NCBI GenBank assembly: GCA_003140915.1
Contig: PLLI01000047.1
Location: 1 to 16,624, forward strand
Source: Candidatus Omnitrophota bacterium
GTDB lineage: Bacteria > Omnitrophota > Gorgyraeia > 2-01-FULL-45-10
DNA: 16,624 nucleotides
Reading direction: 5' to 3'
The notes under the pieces are model-generated. The model was not told where the DNA came from and did no database searches. It saw only the letters and a list, made by a program, of their open reading frames with translations. Below are positions 5,860 through 15,461 of this stretch, piece by piece (position 1 is the stretch's first letter; each line of letters opens with the position of its first letter). The translations under genes were made by a program, and so were the position numbers.

Positions 5860-8463
5860 TTATTTCTTGCGTTTAATAAACTTTTTCTTGGGTTCTTTAT
5901 TTACGCTCTTTTTTATTTCGGCCTTCGTTTCTTTCTTCTCGTCGGTCTTTATTTCTTTTTTCGGTTCTTCCTTCTCCGTTTTTACGGCAGGGGCTGTTTG
6001 AGATACCGCGGCTGCCGGCACCTCTATCTTCTCGTTTTCATCTTCGGGGACTATTTTTGCAACGGAGACTACCTTGTCGCCTGCATCCAGCCTCATCAAT
6101 CTCACGCCTTGCGTGGAACGGCCCGTGGTGCGGATATCCTTTATCGGGCAGCGGACGATCATCCCTTTTGCGGTCATTAGTATGATCTCGTCCTTGTCGG
6201 AAACCGTCGTAAGGCCGACGGCCTCCCCGTTCTTGCCCGTAACTTTGATGTTTATGATGCCTTTCCCGCCCCGTGATTGCAACCGATATTCTTTGAATAG
6301 CGTCCGCTTGCCGAACCCCTGCCCCGTAACGGTCAGGACCATCTCGTCGGGTTTAACGACCTCCATGGCAATGCACTCATCCTTCTTGCCCAGGCTTATT
6401 CCTCTTACGCCTTTCGCGGCCCTGCCCATGTCGCGGACCTGGGCCTCCCTGAACCGGATGGCCTTGCCTTCTTTTGTCGCGAGAAGCATCTCGTCGTTGC
6501 CCGATGTCATCTTGACGCCGATGAGAACGTCGTCTTTTTCAAGGCCTATACCGATGATGCCTCCCTTCCTGGGATTGGAGTAAGCGGTAAGGGTGGTCTT
6601 TTTGATAAGGCCGTTCTTTGTGGTCATGACAAGGAAATTACCATCCTTAAATTCCCTTACCGGCACGAATGCGCTTATCTTGTTGCCGGCGCCGAGCGAA
6701 AGGAGGTTCACTATCGCCTTACCCTTCGAAAGCCTGCCGGCCTCGGGTATTTCGTGGACCTTCAGCCAGAGGACCGTGCCCTTATCGGTGAAGAAGAGCA
6801 TATAGTCGTGGGTCGAAGCGATGAATAGATGCTCGACAAAATCCTCTTCCTTCATCTCCGCGCCCGTCACGCCCTTCCCGCCGCGATGTTGTTTCTTATA
6901 GCTCGAGACAGGAAGCCGTTTTATGTAGCCGGCGTGGCTTATTGTGATGACAACGTCTTCCTCGGCAATGAGGTCTTCTATGTCGAGCTCTTCGGCTTCG
7001 GGCGCCACTTCCGTGCGCCTTTCGTCACCGAACTTCTCGGCTAATTCTTTCATCTCATCTTTTATTATCTCGAAGACCTTTTTTTCGCTGGCGAGTATGG
7101 ATTTCAGGAACTCTATCCTTTTTATAAGTTCGAGGTATTCCTTCTCTATCTTGTCGCGTTCGAGGCCCGTAAGGCGCTGCAATTGCATCTCGAGGATCGC
7201 GGTCGCCTGTTTTTCGGAGAGGTCGAATTTCTTTATAAGTTCCGTCTTGGCAACCTGCGGGTTCTCGGATTCTTTTATTACTTTTATGATCCTGTCGAGG
7301 TTCTTAAGCGCTATCTTTAAGCCTTCGAGTATGTGCGCCCTGTCCTGGGCTTTTCCAAGGTCGAACTTTGTCCTTCTCACTATAACGACCTTGCGGTGTT
7401 TTATGAACTCGTCGAGCATCTCCTTTAAATTCAGGACCTTCGGCCTCCCGTCGACCAGCGCCAGCATGATGACGCCGAACGTCTCCTGCATCTGCGTATG
7501 CTTATAGAGCTGGTTAAGTACCACGTGGGCGTTTATGTCGCGCTTCAATTCTATTACGATGCGCATCCCGTCTTTGTCCGATTCGTCCCTTAAGTCCGAT
7601 ATGCCTTCAAGCTTCTTCTCCTGTATAAGGTTGGCTATCGATTCTATAAGGTTCGCTTTGTTAACAAGGTAAGGTATCTCTTTGATTATGATGGCCTCTT
7701 TGCCGTTCTTCTGTTCTTCGATGAATGCCCTGGCGTTTATCTTGAGGCGCCCTCGCCCGGTCATATACGCGCTCTTGATGCCTTCGTAACCGCGGATTAT
7801 GCCGCCCGTCGGGAAGTCCGGGCCCTTTACTTTTTTGAGAAGGTCTTTGGGTTCGCAGTCTGGGTTGTCTATTACGTACATGACCGCGTCGGTTATCTCT
7901 TTTAAGTTGTGAGGTGGGATATTCGTCGCCATGCCTACGGCAATGCCGCTCGAACCGTTTACCAGAAGGTTGGGCAGGCATGCTGGCAGAACCGTCGGTT
8001 CCTTGAGCGACCCGTCGAAGTTTGGCGTAAAATCTACCGTGTCTTTTTCAATATCGAGCAGCATCCAGTCCGTTATGCGCTCGAGCCGCGCCTCAGTATA
8101 ACGCATACTCGCTGCCGCGTCCCCGTCGACCGACCCAAAATTGCCCTGGCCATCAACAAGAGTATACCGCAGCGAAAAATCCTGTGCCATTCTCACGATG
8201 GTATCATAGATCGCAGCGTCCCCGTGCGGATGATATTTGCCCATGCAGTCGCCGACTATCCTGGCGGATTTTTTATACGGCTTGTTGTGCTCCACGCCGA
8301 GTTCCTTCATCGCGTAAAGGATCCTGCGATGGACCGGCTTCAACCCGTCGCGGACATCGGGCAGCGCGCGGCCGACGATGACGCTCATCGCGTAATTGAT
8401 ATAGGAATCCTTCATCTCTTCTTCTATGTATACGGGAATTATTTTTTCGTTACGTGTGTACAT
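5860..8463 (-). CDS. gyrA: DNA gyrase subunit A
   Basis: Cleavage-rejoining subunit of gyrase (A2B2), which introduces negative supercoils. The numbering matches E. coli in the N-terminal part: catalytic Tyr122 in [11 protein letters not shown], and the quinolone-determining segment [13 protein letters not shown] (77-88) with Ala83 and Asp87. The DNA-wrapping C-terminal pinwheel starts after the GyrA box QHRGGKG (525-531), and blade motifs such as QSRGGKGI recur near 729-736. The GyrA box marks it as gyrase rather than topoisomerase IV. Residues ~810-867 form a Lys/Glu/Pro-rich, probably disordered tail ending KKKFIKRKK. Length 867. The ATG has GAGGAG close upstream and lies 24 nt behind gyrB. 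Confidence 0.97.
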   Translation of the reverse strand: MYTRNEKIIPVYIEEEMKDSYINYAMSVIVGRALPDVRDGLKPVHRRILYAMKELGVEHNKPYKKSARIVGDCMGKYHPHGDAAIYDTIVRMAQDFSLRYTLVDGQGNFGSVDGDAAASMRYTEARLERITDWMLLDIEKDTVDFTPNFDGSLKEPTVLPACLPNLLVNGSSGIAVGMATNIPPHNLKEITDAVMYVIDNPDCEPKDLLKKVKGPDFPTGGIIRGYEGIKSAYMTGRGRLKINARAFIEEQKNGKEAIIIKEIPYLVNKANLIESIANLIQEKKLEGISDLRDESDKDGMRIVIELKRDINAHVVLNQLYKHTQMQETFGVIMLALVDGRPKVLNLKEMLDEFIKHRKVVIVRRTKFDLGKAQDRAHILEGLKIALKNLDRIIKVIKESENPQVAKTELIKKFDLSEKQATAILEMQLQRLTGLERDKIEKEYLELIKRIEFLKSILASEKKVFEIIKDEMKELAEKFGDERRTEVAPEAEELDIEDLIAEEDVVITISHAGYIKRLPVSSYKKQHRGGKGVTGAEMKEEDFVEHLFIASTHDYMLFFTDKGTVLWLKVHEIPEAGRLSKGKAIVNLLSLGAGNKISAFVPVREFKDGNFLVMTTKNGLIKKTTLTAYSNPRKGGIIGIGLEKDDVLIGVKMTSGNDEMLLATKEGKAIRFREAQVRDMGRAAKGVRGISLGKKDECIAMEVVKPDEMVLTVTGQGFGKRTLFKEYRLQSRGGKGIINIKVTGKNGEAVGLTTVSDKDEIILMTAKGMIVRCPIKDIRTTGRSTQGVRLMRLDAGDKVVSVAKIVPEDENEKIEVPAAAVSQTAPAVKTEKEEPKKEIKTDEKKETKAEIKKSVNKEPKKKFIKRKK

Positions 8464-8487
8464 TGTTCTCCTCGTTATCTATTAAGT

Positions 8488-11025
<2,538 letters not shown>

Positions 11026-11035
11026 CTATTTGCCT

Positions 11036-11063
11036 ACACCCTAAACCCTACACCCTAAACCCT
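11036..11063. repeat. Two-copy 14-bp tandem repeat, telomere-like CCCTAAA motif
   Basis: ACACCCTAAACCCT occurs twice head to tail in the 45-bp gap between dciA and gyrB; the last bases of the second copy reach into the dciA stop codon. It resembles telomeric CCCTAAA only by chance, as nothing else here is eukaryotic. It may be a slippage-prone micro-repeat. Confidence 0.85.
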
Positions 11064-11373
11064 ATTTTATCTCTCCTATCCTGAACTTTAACCCCTTTAA
11101 TTGCTTTCCTCTTATTTGACCCTCGAGCTTTTTTAATAACTCTCTTTTTTTGATCGTGAGTTCATAAAGCCAGCCCGAAGAATCGACGTTGATCGTTAAT
11201 ACGGACCTCTTTACCGAAACCGGCTTCGTATGCGCCGCGGCCGCATCGCCTGCGGCGCCTCTCCAAGCTTTATTTATCTCTTCCTCGCTTACCCTGCCTT
11301 TCCCGCTTAAATTTTTTATTACGTCTTTTACTATGTTCTCTATCGATCTGGCTTTGGATCTCGCTTTCACCAT
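11062..11373 (-). CDS. dciA: DciA-family protein (DUF721), probable replicative helicase loader/operator
   Basis: A 103-residue basic protein between dnaN and gyrB. The C-terminal half, LTINVDSSGWLYELTIKKR followed by ELLKKLEGQI...LKGLKFRIGEI, matches the DUF721/DciA pattern (conserved Trp after a beta strand, paired leucines, final hydrophobic-Phe-Arg-hydrophobic-Gly strand). DciA is the ancestral partner of the DnaB helicase in bacteria lacking DnaC/DnaI loaders. No clear Shine-Dalgarno is seen; an in-frame TGA directly precedes the ATG, which fixes the start there or at GTG codon 2. It lies 11 nt behind dnaN and is probably coupled to it. Family is by pattern and position; function follows the family. 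Confidence 0.82.
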   Translation of the reverse strand: MVKARSKARSIENIVKDVIKNLSGKGRVSEEEINKAWRGAAGDAAAAHTKPVSVKRSVLTINVDSSGWLYELTIKKRELLKKLEGQIRGKQLKGLKFRIGEIK

Positions 11374-11384
11374 TCACGCCATCA

Positions 11385-12482
11385 TCAGGTTATCTGCATC
11401 GGCAACACTACATATATATATTCCGTGCCTATCCTCACTACGCCGGGCTTGTCGGGATCGGTGACCTCAAACGCTATCTTCTCTTCATCGATATTTTTTA
11501 GTAAGTCCACCAGGTAATCCGGATTGAAACCTACCGAGATCTCTTTGCCTTTGTATTCCACCTCCACCTCCACCCTTGCCTCGCCCAGATACGGAGTGTT
11601 CTTGGAGATCACGATCTTGTCTTTGCTGAGGTCCATCTTCACGGCCGCCGAATCCTGGTTCGTAAAGAGGGCCGCCCTTTTCACGGCCGACAAGAATGTG
11701 TCTTTAGGTGTTATCAGCTTGTCCTTAGCCTCTTTTGGTATGACCTGCTCATAATTTGGGAATTCGCCTTCTATGAGCCGGGAGACTATCCGCGTCTTTC
11801 CCATGTCAAAGAATATCTGGTTGTCGTTGAAGAATATCTTCACGTCGCCCTCTTCACTGAGGGCCCTGTCGAGCTCGTTGACCGCCTTGGTCGGCACTAT
11901 AAATTTCCGTTCGAGCGTCTTTGGAAGCTGCATTTTGTCTTCGACCATGGCCAGGCGCCTTCCATCGGTGGCAACCATCCTTATATATGTCGGTTTTATA
12001 ACGAAAAGGACGCCGTTCAACACATACCTTGACTCGTCATGGCTTATCGCAAACCTTGTTAACCGCAGCATCGATCTCAATTTTTTTTGCTGCAGCGTCA
12101 GTGAGTCTTTGTCTTTAAACTCCGGCAGTTGCGGGAACTCTTCTTTAGGAAGACCCATTATCTTAAAAACACTCTTGCCGCATTCGATGTTTACAAGGTT
12201 GTTCTTTTTAACTGAGATGGATATCTGCTCGTTCTCCGGGAGTTCTTTGATTATGTCGGAGAATTTTTTTGCGGGTATTGTTATCGCACCGGTTATTTGC
12301 GGTTTAATTGGTATTTTTGAGGTTATACCTATATCAAGATCTGTGGTTGTGAGTACCAAATTCTCCTCTGTAGCTTCCAATAGAATGTTCAATAGGATTG
12401 GAAGGCTAGATTTTGTGCTGATCGCTGATTGGACCTCTTGTATGCCTTTTAACAACGCATCTTTTGTTGTATTGAATTTCAT
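11385..12482 (-). CDS. dnaN: DNA polymerase III beta sliding clamp
   Basis: Ring-shaped processivity clamp that tethers DNA polymerase III. With the start at ATG 12482 it has 365 residues, the family length. It begins MKFNTTKDALLKGIQ, with LPILLNILLEA and LTTTDLDIGI in the first domain, VATDGRRLAM in the middle, and the C-terminal VVLPMQI that ends most beta clamps. A TTG two codons upstream is possible, but GGGAG is better spaced to the ATG and homologues begin MKF. It is 167 bp behind dnaA; its stop is 11 nt before dciA. Confidence 0.96.
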   Translation of the reverse strand: MKFNTTKDALLKGIQEVQSAISTKSSLPILLNILLEATEENLVLTTTDLDIGITSKIPIKPQITGAITIPAKKFSDIIKELPENEQISISVKKNNLVNIECGKSVFKIMGLPKEEFPQLPEFKDKDSLTLQQKKLRSMLRLTRFAISHDESRYVLNGVLFVIKPTYIRMVATDGRRLAMVEDKMQLPKTLERKFIVPTKAVNELDRALSEEGDVKIFFNDNQIFFDMGKTRIVSRLIEGEFPNYEQVIPKEAKDKLITPKDTFLSAVKRAALFTNQDSAAVKMDLSKDKIVISKNTPYLGEARVEVEVEYKGKEISVGFNPDYLVDLLKNIDEEKIAFEVTDPDKPGVVRIGTEYIYVVLPMQIT

Positions 12483-12649
12483 CCCCAAACACTCCCTTCT
12501 ATTACGTATTCCTTATTTATATAAAAAGTAAAAGCAATAGTAGTACCTGTTGATAAGTCAGTAACTTTTTAACCACAACCACCCAAATGGGTTATAAAAT
12601 ACAGAAACCAACCAAACCCTAAAAACTTATCAACACAACCAACAAGATA
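12483..12649. other. dnaA-dnaN intergenic region, probable origin part with DnaA-like boxes
   Basis: 167 bp, visibly AT-rich. Two copies of TTATCAACA (one mismatch to the DnaA box TTATCCACA) lie at 12548-12556 on the minus strand and 12627-12635 on the plus strand. They form a perfect 11-bp inverted repeat, TGTTGATAAGT...ACTTATCAACA, around a 66-bp spacer. The spacer holds a small ACCC-AAAT-GGGT dyad. AT-rich runs next to the dnaN start could be an unwinding element. It must also contain or carry the dnaN promoter, but I found no convincing -35/-10 pair. Confidence 0.55.
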
Positions 12650-14023
12650 TCAACTCTTAATGCTTTGTATGAGCTTATCGACCATTGTCTTGAACCCGGC
12701 CTTGCTCTTCAAATCCTCTTCAATCTTTTCATACGCATGGATAACTGTCGTGTGGTCCCTGCCGCCGAACTGGTCGCCTATTTCGGGAAGAGAAAAATCA
12801 GTCAATTGCCTGGCTAAATACATCGCGACCTGTCGAGGATAGGCGATCGCCCTCGACCTTTTCTTTGCGCGCATGTCCGAAAGCTTTATGTCAAAGTACT
12901 CACTCACTTTTTTTTGGATCAAGTCTATCGTTACCTTCTTCTCGCCCTCTATTATCATGTCCTTCAAAACTTCTTTTGCCAGGTCCACCGACACTTCTTT
13001 GCCGATGAGCTTCGAATAGGCGACCACTCTTATTAGCGCGCCCTCCAGCTCTCTTATGTTGGTCTTAACCTTCTCGGCGAGGAAATAGAATACGTCTTCG
13101 GGTAGCGCGATCGTTTCTTTTTCCGACTTCTTTTTTATTATCGCAATGCGCGTCTCGAAATCGGGCGGCTGGATATCGGTTACCAGGCCCCACTCGAACC
13201 TCGAAACGAGCCTTTCTTCAAGAGATTGTATCTCTTTCGGCGGTCGGTCGCTCGTCACGACTATCTGTTTGTGCGCGTCATAAAGGGCGTTGAACGTGTG
13301 AAAAAACTCTTCCTGCGTCGATTCTTTGCCAGCTATGAATTGTATATCATCTATGAGAAGAACGTCAACATTGCGGTACTTCTCCCTGAATTTTTGCGTC
13401 GACCGATTCTGGATGGAGCTTATAAGCTGGTTGGTAAATTCTTCGCTCGATATATAGAGGACCTTAGCCTTGGGCATCTTGTGGAGAACGCTCTGGCCGA
13501 TGGCATGCATGAGATGGGTTTTGCCAAGGCCGACGCCGCCGTAAATGAAAAACGGGTTATAGGCCTTTGCCGGAGATTCGGAGACTGCCATTGAGGCCGC
13601 GTGCGCGAACCTGTTGGAGGGTCCGATGACGAAACTGTCAAAAGTATATTTAGGGCTGAGGCCTATCTCTTTTGCCGCGTCCTGAGGTTGGCGCGCGAAT
13701 GGCCAAAAAGGCTTTGCCTCTTTCTTCGACTCCTCGGTTTTTGCCTTTTTCGGTTCATCCTCTTCCGACACTTCGCTCAGAACGAAATCTACCTTCAGTT
13801 CTTTACCAAGGGCCTTGCGGATACTGCCCGTTATGAGCGGCATGTAGCGGTCGAGGAGCCACCCCTGGAAAAACTTGTTGGGCACTTCCAGCACAATGGC
13901 GTCCAGCGAGAGCGAAACAAATTTTATCGGGCCAAACCATATGTTGTAAGTCTGGTCATTCGCAAGATCTTTTTTAATGATCTCCTGAGCTCGCAACCAG
14001 ACCGAAACGCTTTCCGGCGCCAT
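12650..14023 (-). CDS. dnaA: Chromosomal replication initiator DnaA
   Basis: AAA+ ATPase that binds DnaA boxes and opens oriC. Domain I (1-85) carries the WLRAQE...YNIWFGPI start; domain II (~86-120) is a short Lys/Glu-rich linker. Domain III has Walker A GGVGLGKT (162-169), Walker B LLIDDIQF (222-229) and sensor II NIRELEGAL (322-330). Domain IV ends with the DNA-binding signature GRDHTTVIHA (421-430), the residues that read the TTATCCACA box. Length 457. The start ATG has an AAGGGGA-type ribosome site. A perfect DnaA box lies 20 bp upstream of the start codon, so autoregulation is plausible. Confidence 0.97.
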   Translation of the reverse strand: MAPESVSVWLRAQEIIKKDLANDQTYNIWFGPIKFVSLSLDAIVLEVPNKFFQGWLLDRYMPLITGSIRKALGKELKVDFVLSEVSEEDEPKKAKTEESKKEAKPFWPFARQPQDAAKEIGLSPKYTFDSFVIGPSNRFAHAASMAVSESPAKAYNPFFIYGGVGLGKTHLMHAIGQSVLHKMPKAKVLYISSEEFTNQLISSIQNRSTQKFREKYRNVDVLLIDDIQFIAGKESTQEEFFHTFNALYDAHKQIVVTSDRPPKEIQSLEERLVSRFEWGLVTDIQPPDFETRIAIIKKKSEKETIALPEDVFYFLAEKVKTNIRELEGALIRVVAYSKLIGKEVSVDLAKEVLKDMIIEGEKKVTIDLIQKKVSEYFDIKLSDMRAKKRSRAIAYPRQVAMYLARQLTDFSLPEIGDQFGGRDHTTVIHAYEKIEEDLKSKAGFKTMVDKLIQSIKS

Positions 14024-14043
14024 ACATTCCCCTTCGAAAAATG

Positions 14044-14108
14044 TTATCCACAGCTAAATAAGCACATTTTCAACACAAAATCAGAAGTTATGCACAACTT
14101 GTGCACAA
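14044..14108. other. DnaA-box cluster upstream of dnaA (probable oriC part)
   Basis: The perfect box TTATCCACA lies at 14044-14052 and TTATGCACA (fits TTATNCACA) at 14088-14096. The palindrome TTGTGCACAA at 14099-14108 offers a one-mismatch box on each strand. All lie in the predicted dnaA leader. Together with dnaA-dnaN and rpmH-rnpA synteny they mark this as the likely origin, but replication start itself is inferred. Confidence 0.7.
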
Positions 14109-14114
14109 CCCCCG

Positions 14115-14190
14115 GCTCCATAAAAAGGTGTCAATGGAGCACTGCGCGGCCTCCATGACCGGCAGTGGGACATTATTATAATGAATGGAG
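14115..14190. repeat. Alternating CTCCAT / ATGGAG motifs around the dnaA promoter
   Basis: CTCCAT at 14116-14121 and 14151-14156 and ATGGAG at 14134-14139 and 14185-14190 alternate in orientation, with start-to-start steps of 18, 17 and 34 bases. The first pair extends to a 7-bp dyad GCTCCAT...ATGGAGC. The last copy lies inside the spacer of the predicted dnaA promoter. They may be operator sites or a leader hairpin; function is not recognised. Confidence 0.5.
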
Positions 14191-14203
14191 AGATTTTTTG
14201 CAA
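14175..14203 (-). promoter_or_regulatory. Probable sigma-70-type promoter of dnaA
   Basis: Minus-strand TTGCAA (14203-14198) and a perfect TATAAT (14180-14175) are separated by 17 bases. Transcription would start near 14168, giving a leader of about 145 nt that contains the DnaA boxes. Confidence 0.75.
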
Positions 14204-14219
14204 CAGGAAAATATAGTCC

Positions 14220-14441
14220 AAGAATTTTTCTTCCCGCGAGGGCAGATTGACCGGCAGGTGCCCTTTCGGCGGGTTTTGCCGCCAATTATGTTTAGTTTAA
14301 TGGCAGCTTTTATCTATAGCTTGCCGTTATGGTAACTATAGCGCCAATAATGTTGGGTGGTAGTTTTAATCTCGGCAAAACCTTATCGCCTCAAGGGCAA
14401 ACCTGCCGGTATCTGCCCTACTGAGGCGTAGAAAAATTCTT
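14220..14441. repeat. 222-bp nested imperfect inverted repeat (MITE-like element or structured RNA)
   Basis: Paired segments from outside in: AAGAATTTTTCT 14220-14231 with 14430-14441; GGGCAGAT 14240-14247 with 14411-14418; ACCGGCAGGT 14250-14259 with 14401-14410; GCCCTT 14260-14265 with 14393-14398; GGTTTTGCCG 14272-14281 with 14373-14382. The tip holds CTATAG...CTATAG around TTGCC/GGTAA. No ORF of note and no clear target-site duplication were found. It could fold as one long RNA hairpin on either strand. Confidence 0.7.
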
Positions 14442-14479
14442 TTTCGTTCGGCTGGAGAGCTCCGCCCCAGCGTATTTCA

Positions 14480-14585
14480 GCAAAATTTTTCCATTTCTCA
14501 GATGGCAGAACTTTTGGGTGCGTGCCGAAGCGACAAGCGAAGGCACCACCCAAAAGTAAATGCCTGACTGAAAGAAAAATTTTGC
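14480..14585. repeat. 106-bp long near-palindrome upstream of rpmH
   Basis: GCAAAATTTTT (14480-14490) pairs with AAAAATTTTGC (14575-14585). Inside, CAG and GGCA pair with TGCC and CTG, then ACTTTTGGGTG (14510-14520) pairs with CACCCAAAAGT, and after a bulged C, GTGCC pairs with GGCAC. The loop is GAAGCGACAAGCGAA. It ends 15 bp before the rpmH -35 box. It may be a REP/MITE-like element or a structured RNA; it is not a usual terminator. Confidence 0.7.
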
Positions 14586-14599
14586 CACATCTTTTTAAG

Positions 14600-14627
14600 T
14601 TGACGCAAGAAGTTTTTATGTTATAAT
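14600..14627 (+). promoter_or_regulatory. Promoter of the rpmH-rnpA-yidD-yidC operon
   Basis: TTGACG (14600-14605) and a perfect TATAAT (14622-14627) are 16 bases apart, with an extended -10 TG (TGTTATAAT). Transcription would begin near 14634, some 35 bases before rpmH. Confidence 0.85.
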
Positions 14628-14669
14628 TACGCTACCGGAACAACCAAATTTTTCACGGAAAGGAAAAAA

Positions 14670-14807
14670 ATGAAGTATAATCTGACGGCTAAATCGAATC
14701 TGAAACGGAAGAGAAAACACGGGTTCAGGAAGAGGATGAAGGACCGCTGGGGCAGGGCCGTATTAAAGAGAAGAAGACAGAAGGGCCGCCATAAACTCAC
14801 CGTATGA
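14670..14807 (+). CDS. rpmH: 50S ribosomal protein L34
   Basis: A 45-residue, highly basic protein: [12 protein letters not shown] (13-24), then [19 protein letters not shown] to the end, the L34 signature. It binds 23S rRNA in the large subunit. The N-terminus ([11 protein letters not shown]) differs from the common MKRTYQPS start but has the same length. AAAGGA precedes the ATG. Its TGA overlaps the rnpA ATG (ATGA), so L34 and the RNase P protein are translationally coupled. Confidence 0.95.
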   Translation: MKYNLTAKSNLKRKRKHGFRKRMKDRWGRAVLKRRRQKGRHKLTV

Positions 14808-15163
14808 TCTCCGACGAGGGATTCCCTAAAAGAGAGCACCTTTTAAAGACAAAAGAGTTCAGCCGGGTATATAAAAAGGGTCTCTCGGCAAAAGATAACG
14901 GTATTATTTTATACTGTCTGGCAAATGAGTCAGGGCACAATCGTCTTGGGTTTTCAATAGGCTCGAAGAACATTAAGCGCGCGACTTCCCGAAACCGCAT
15001 ACGCAGGCTCTTCAAAGAAGTTTACAGAAAGACCAAACGCAACCTAAAGAGCGGGTTCGATATTGTCATGGTCGTAAAAAGAGATCTGCGCGCAAGCCTG
15101 ACGTATAAGTCCGCGGAGTCCGCCTTTCTAAAGCTCGCCAAAGAGACAAGGCTAATAGTATGA
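14804..15163 (+). CDS. rnpA: Ribonuclease P protein component
   Basis: Small basic protein that helps RNase P RNA recognise pre-tRNA 5' leaders. Of 119 residues, [14 protein letters not shown] (13-26), the RNR motif [15 protein letters not shown] (61-75), and [11 protein letters not shown] (85-95) are the family signatures. It follows rpmH with a 4-nt ATGA overlap and overlaps yidD the same way. Position and length are standard. Confidence 0.95.
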   Translation: MISDEGFPKREHLLKTKEFSRVYKKGLSAKDNGIILYCLANESGHNRLGFSIGSKNIKRATSRNRIRRLFKEVYRKTKRNLKSGFDIVMVVKRDLRASLTYKSAESAFLKLAKETRLIV

Positions 15164-15369
15164 AAAGGATAGCCATTTTTATATTAAGGTTTTATCGTAA
15201 CTGTTTGTCGCCGTATAAGTTACAATGTTGTAGATTCTATCCATCCTGCTCTCAGTACACTATCGACGCGATCGAAAAACACGGAGTTTTAAAAGGAACC
15301 TTGGAAGGAACGAAACGAATATTCCGCTGCCACCCTTTTTCAAAAGGCGGGTATGACCCGGTAGCCTAA
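15160..15369 (+). CDS. yidD: Membrane protein insertion efficiency factor YidD
   Basis: A 69-residue protein whose pattern YRNCLSPYKLQCCRFYPSCS (residues 12-31), followed by QYTIDAIEKHG, is diagnostic for YidD, including the conserved cysteines. The C-terminal RIFRCHPFSKGGYDPV is also typical. It is thought to be an inner-leaflet amphipathic protein that helps YidC insert membrane proteins. Its ATG overlaps the rnpA stop. A 92-bp structured gap separates it from yidC. Confidence 0.95.
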   Translation: MKRIAIFILRFYRNCLSPYKLQCCRFYPSCSQYTIDAIEKHGVLKGTLEGTKRIFRCHPFSKGGYDPVA

Positions 15370-15373
15370 AGAT

Positions 15374-15438
15374 CCACAGCCGTAAGGCTGTGGAGCGAAA
15401 TCCCGCCCGTCCCGCCGAAGGCGGGACTGGCTGCGGGG
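15374..15438. repeat. Two-hairpin structure between yidD and yidC
   Basis: CCACAGCC-GTAA-GGCTGTGG (15374-15393) is a perfect 8-bp hairpin. GTCCCGCC-GAA-GGCGGGAC (15409-15427) is a second 8-bp hairpin, framed by CCCGC (15402-15406) and GCGGG (15433-15437). Neither has a U tract, so transcription into yidC is not clearly stopped; mRNA stabilisation or a REP-like element is possible. The core matches 5706-5720. Confidence 0.75.
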
Positions 15439-15461
15439 TAAACGGCAAGACAAAGGAAAAC

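Noticed and set aside
11036..11063. Chromosome end or eukaryotic contamination suggested by CCCTAAA
   Set aside because: Only two 14-bp units, flanked directly by intact dciA and gyrB in normal bacterial order.
11773..12531. Plus-strand 252-codon open frame opposite dnaN
   Set aside because: Antisense to the beta clamp, Ser-rich composition typical of a shadow frame, no family pattern.
14129..14134. Minus-strand TTGACA as a second dnaA -35 box
   Set aside because: No acceptable -10 hexamer occurs 16-18 bases downstream; the bases lie in the loop of the GCTCCAT/ATGGAGC dyad.
14220..14585. RNase P RNA or tmRNA in the dnaA-rpmH gap
   Set aside because: Neither the RNase P RNA conserved segments (GAGGAAAGTCC, ACAGAA) nor tmRNA tRNA-like ends are present.
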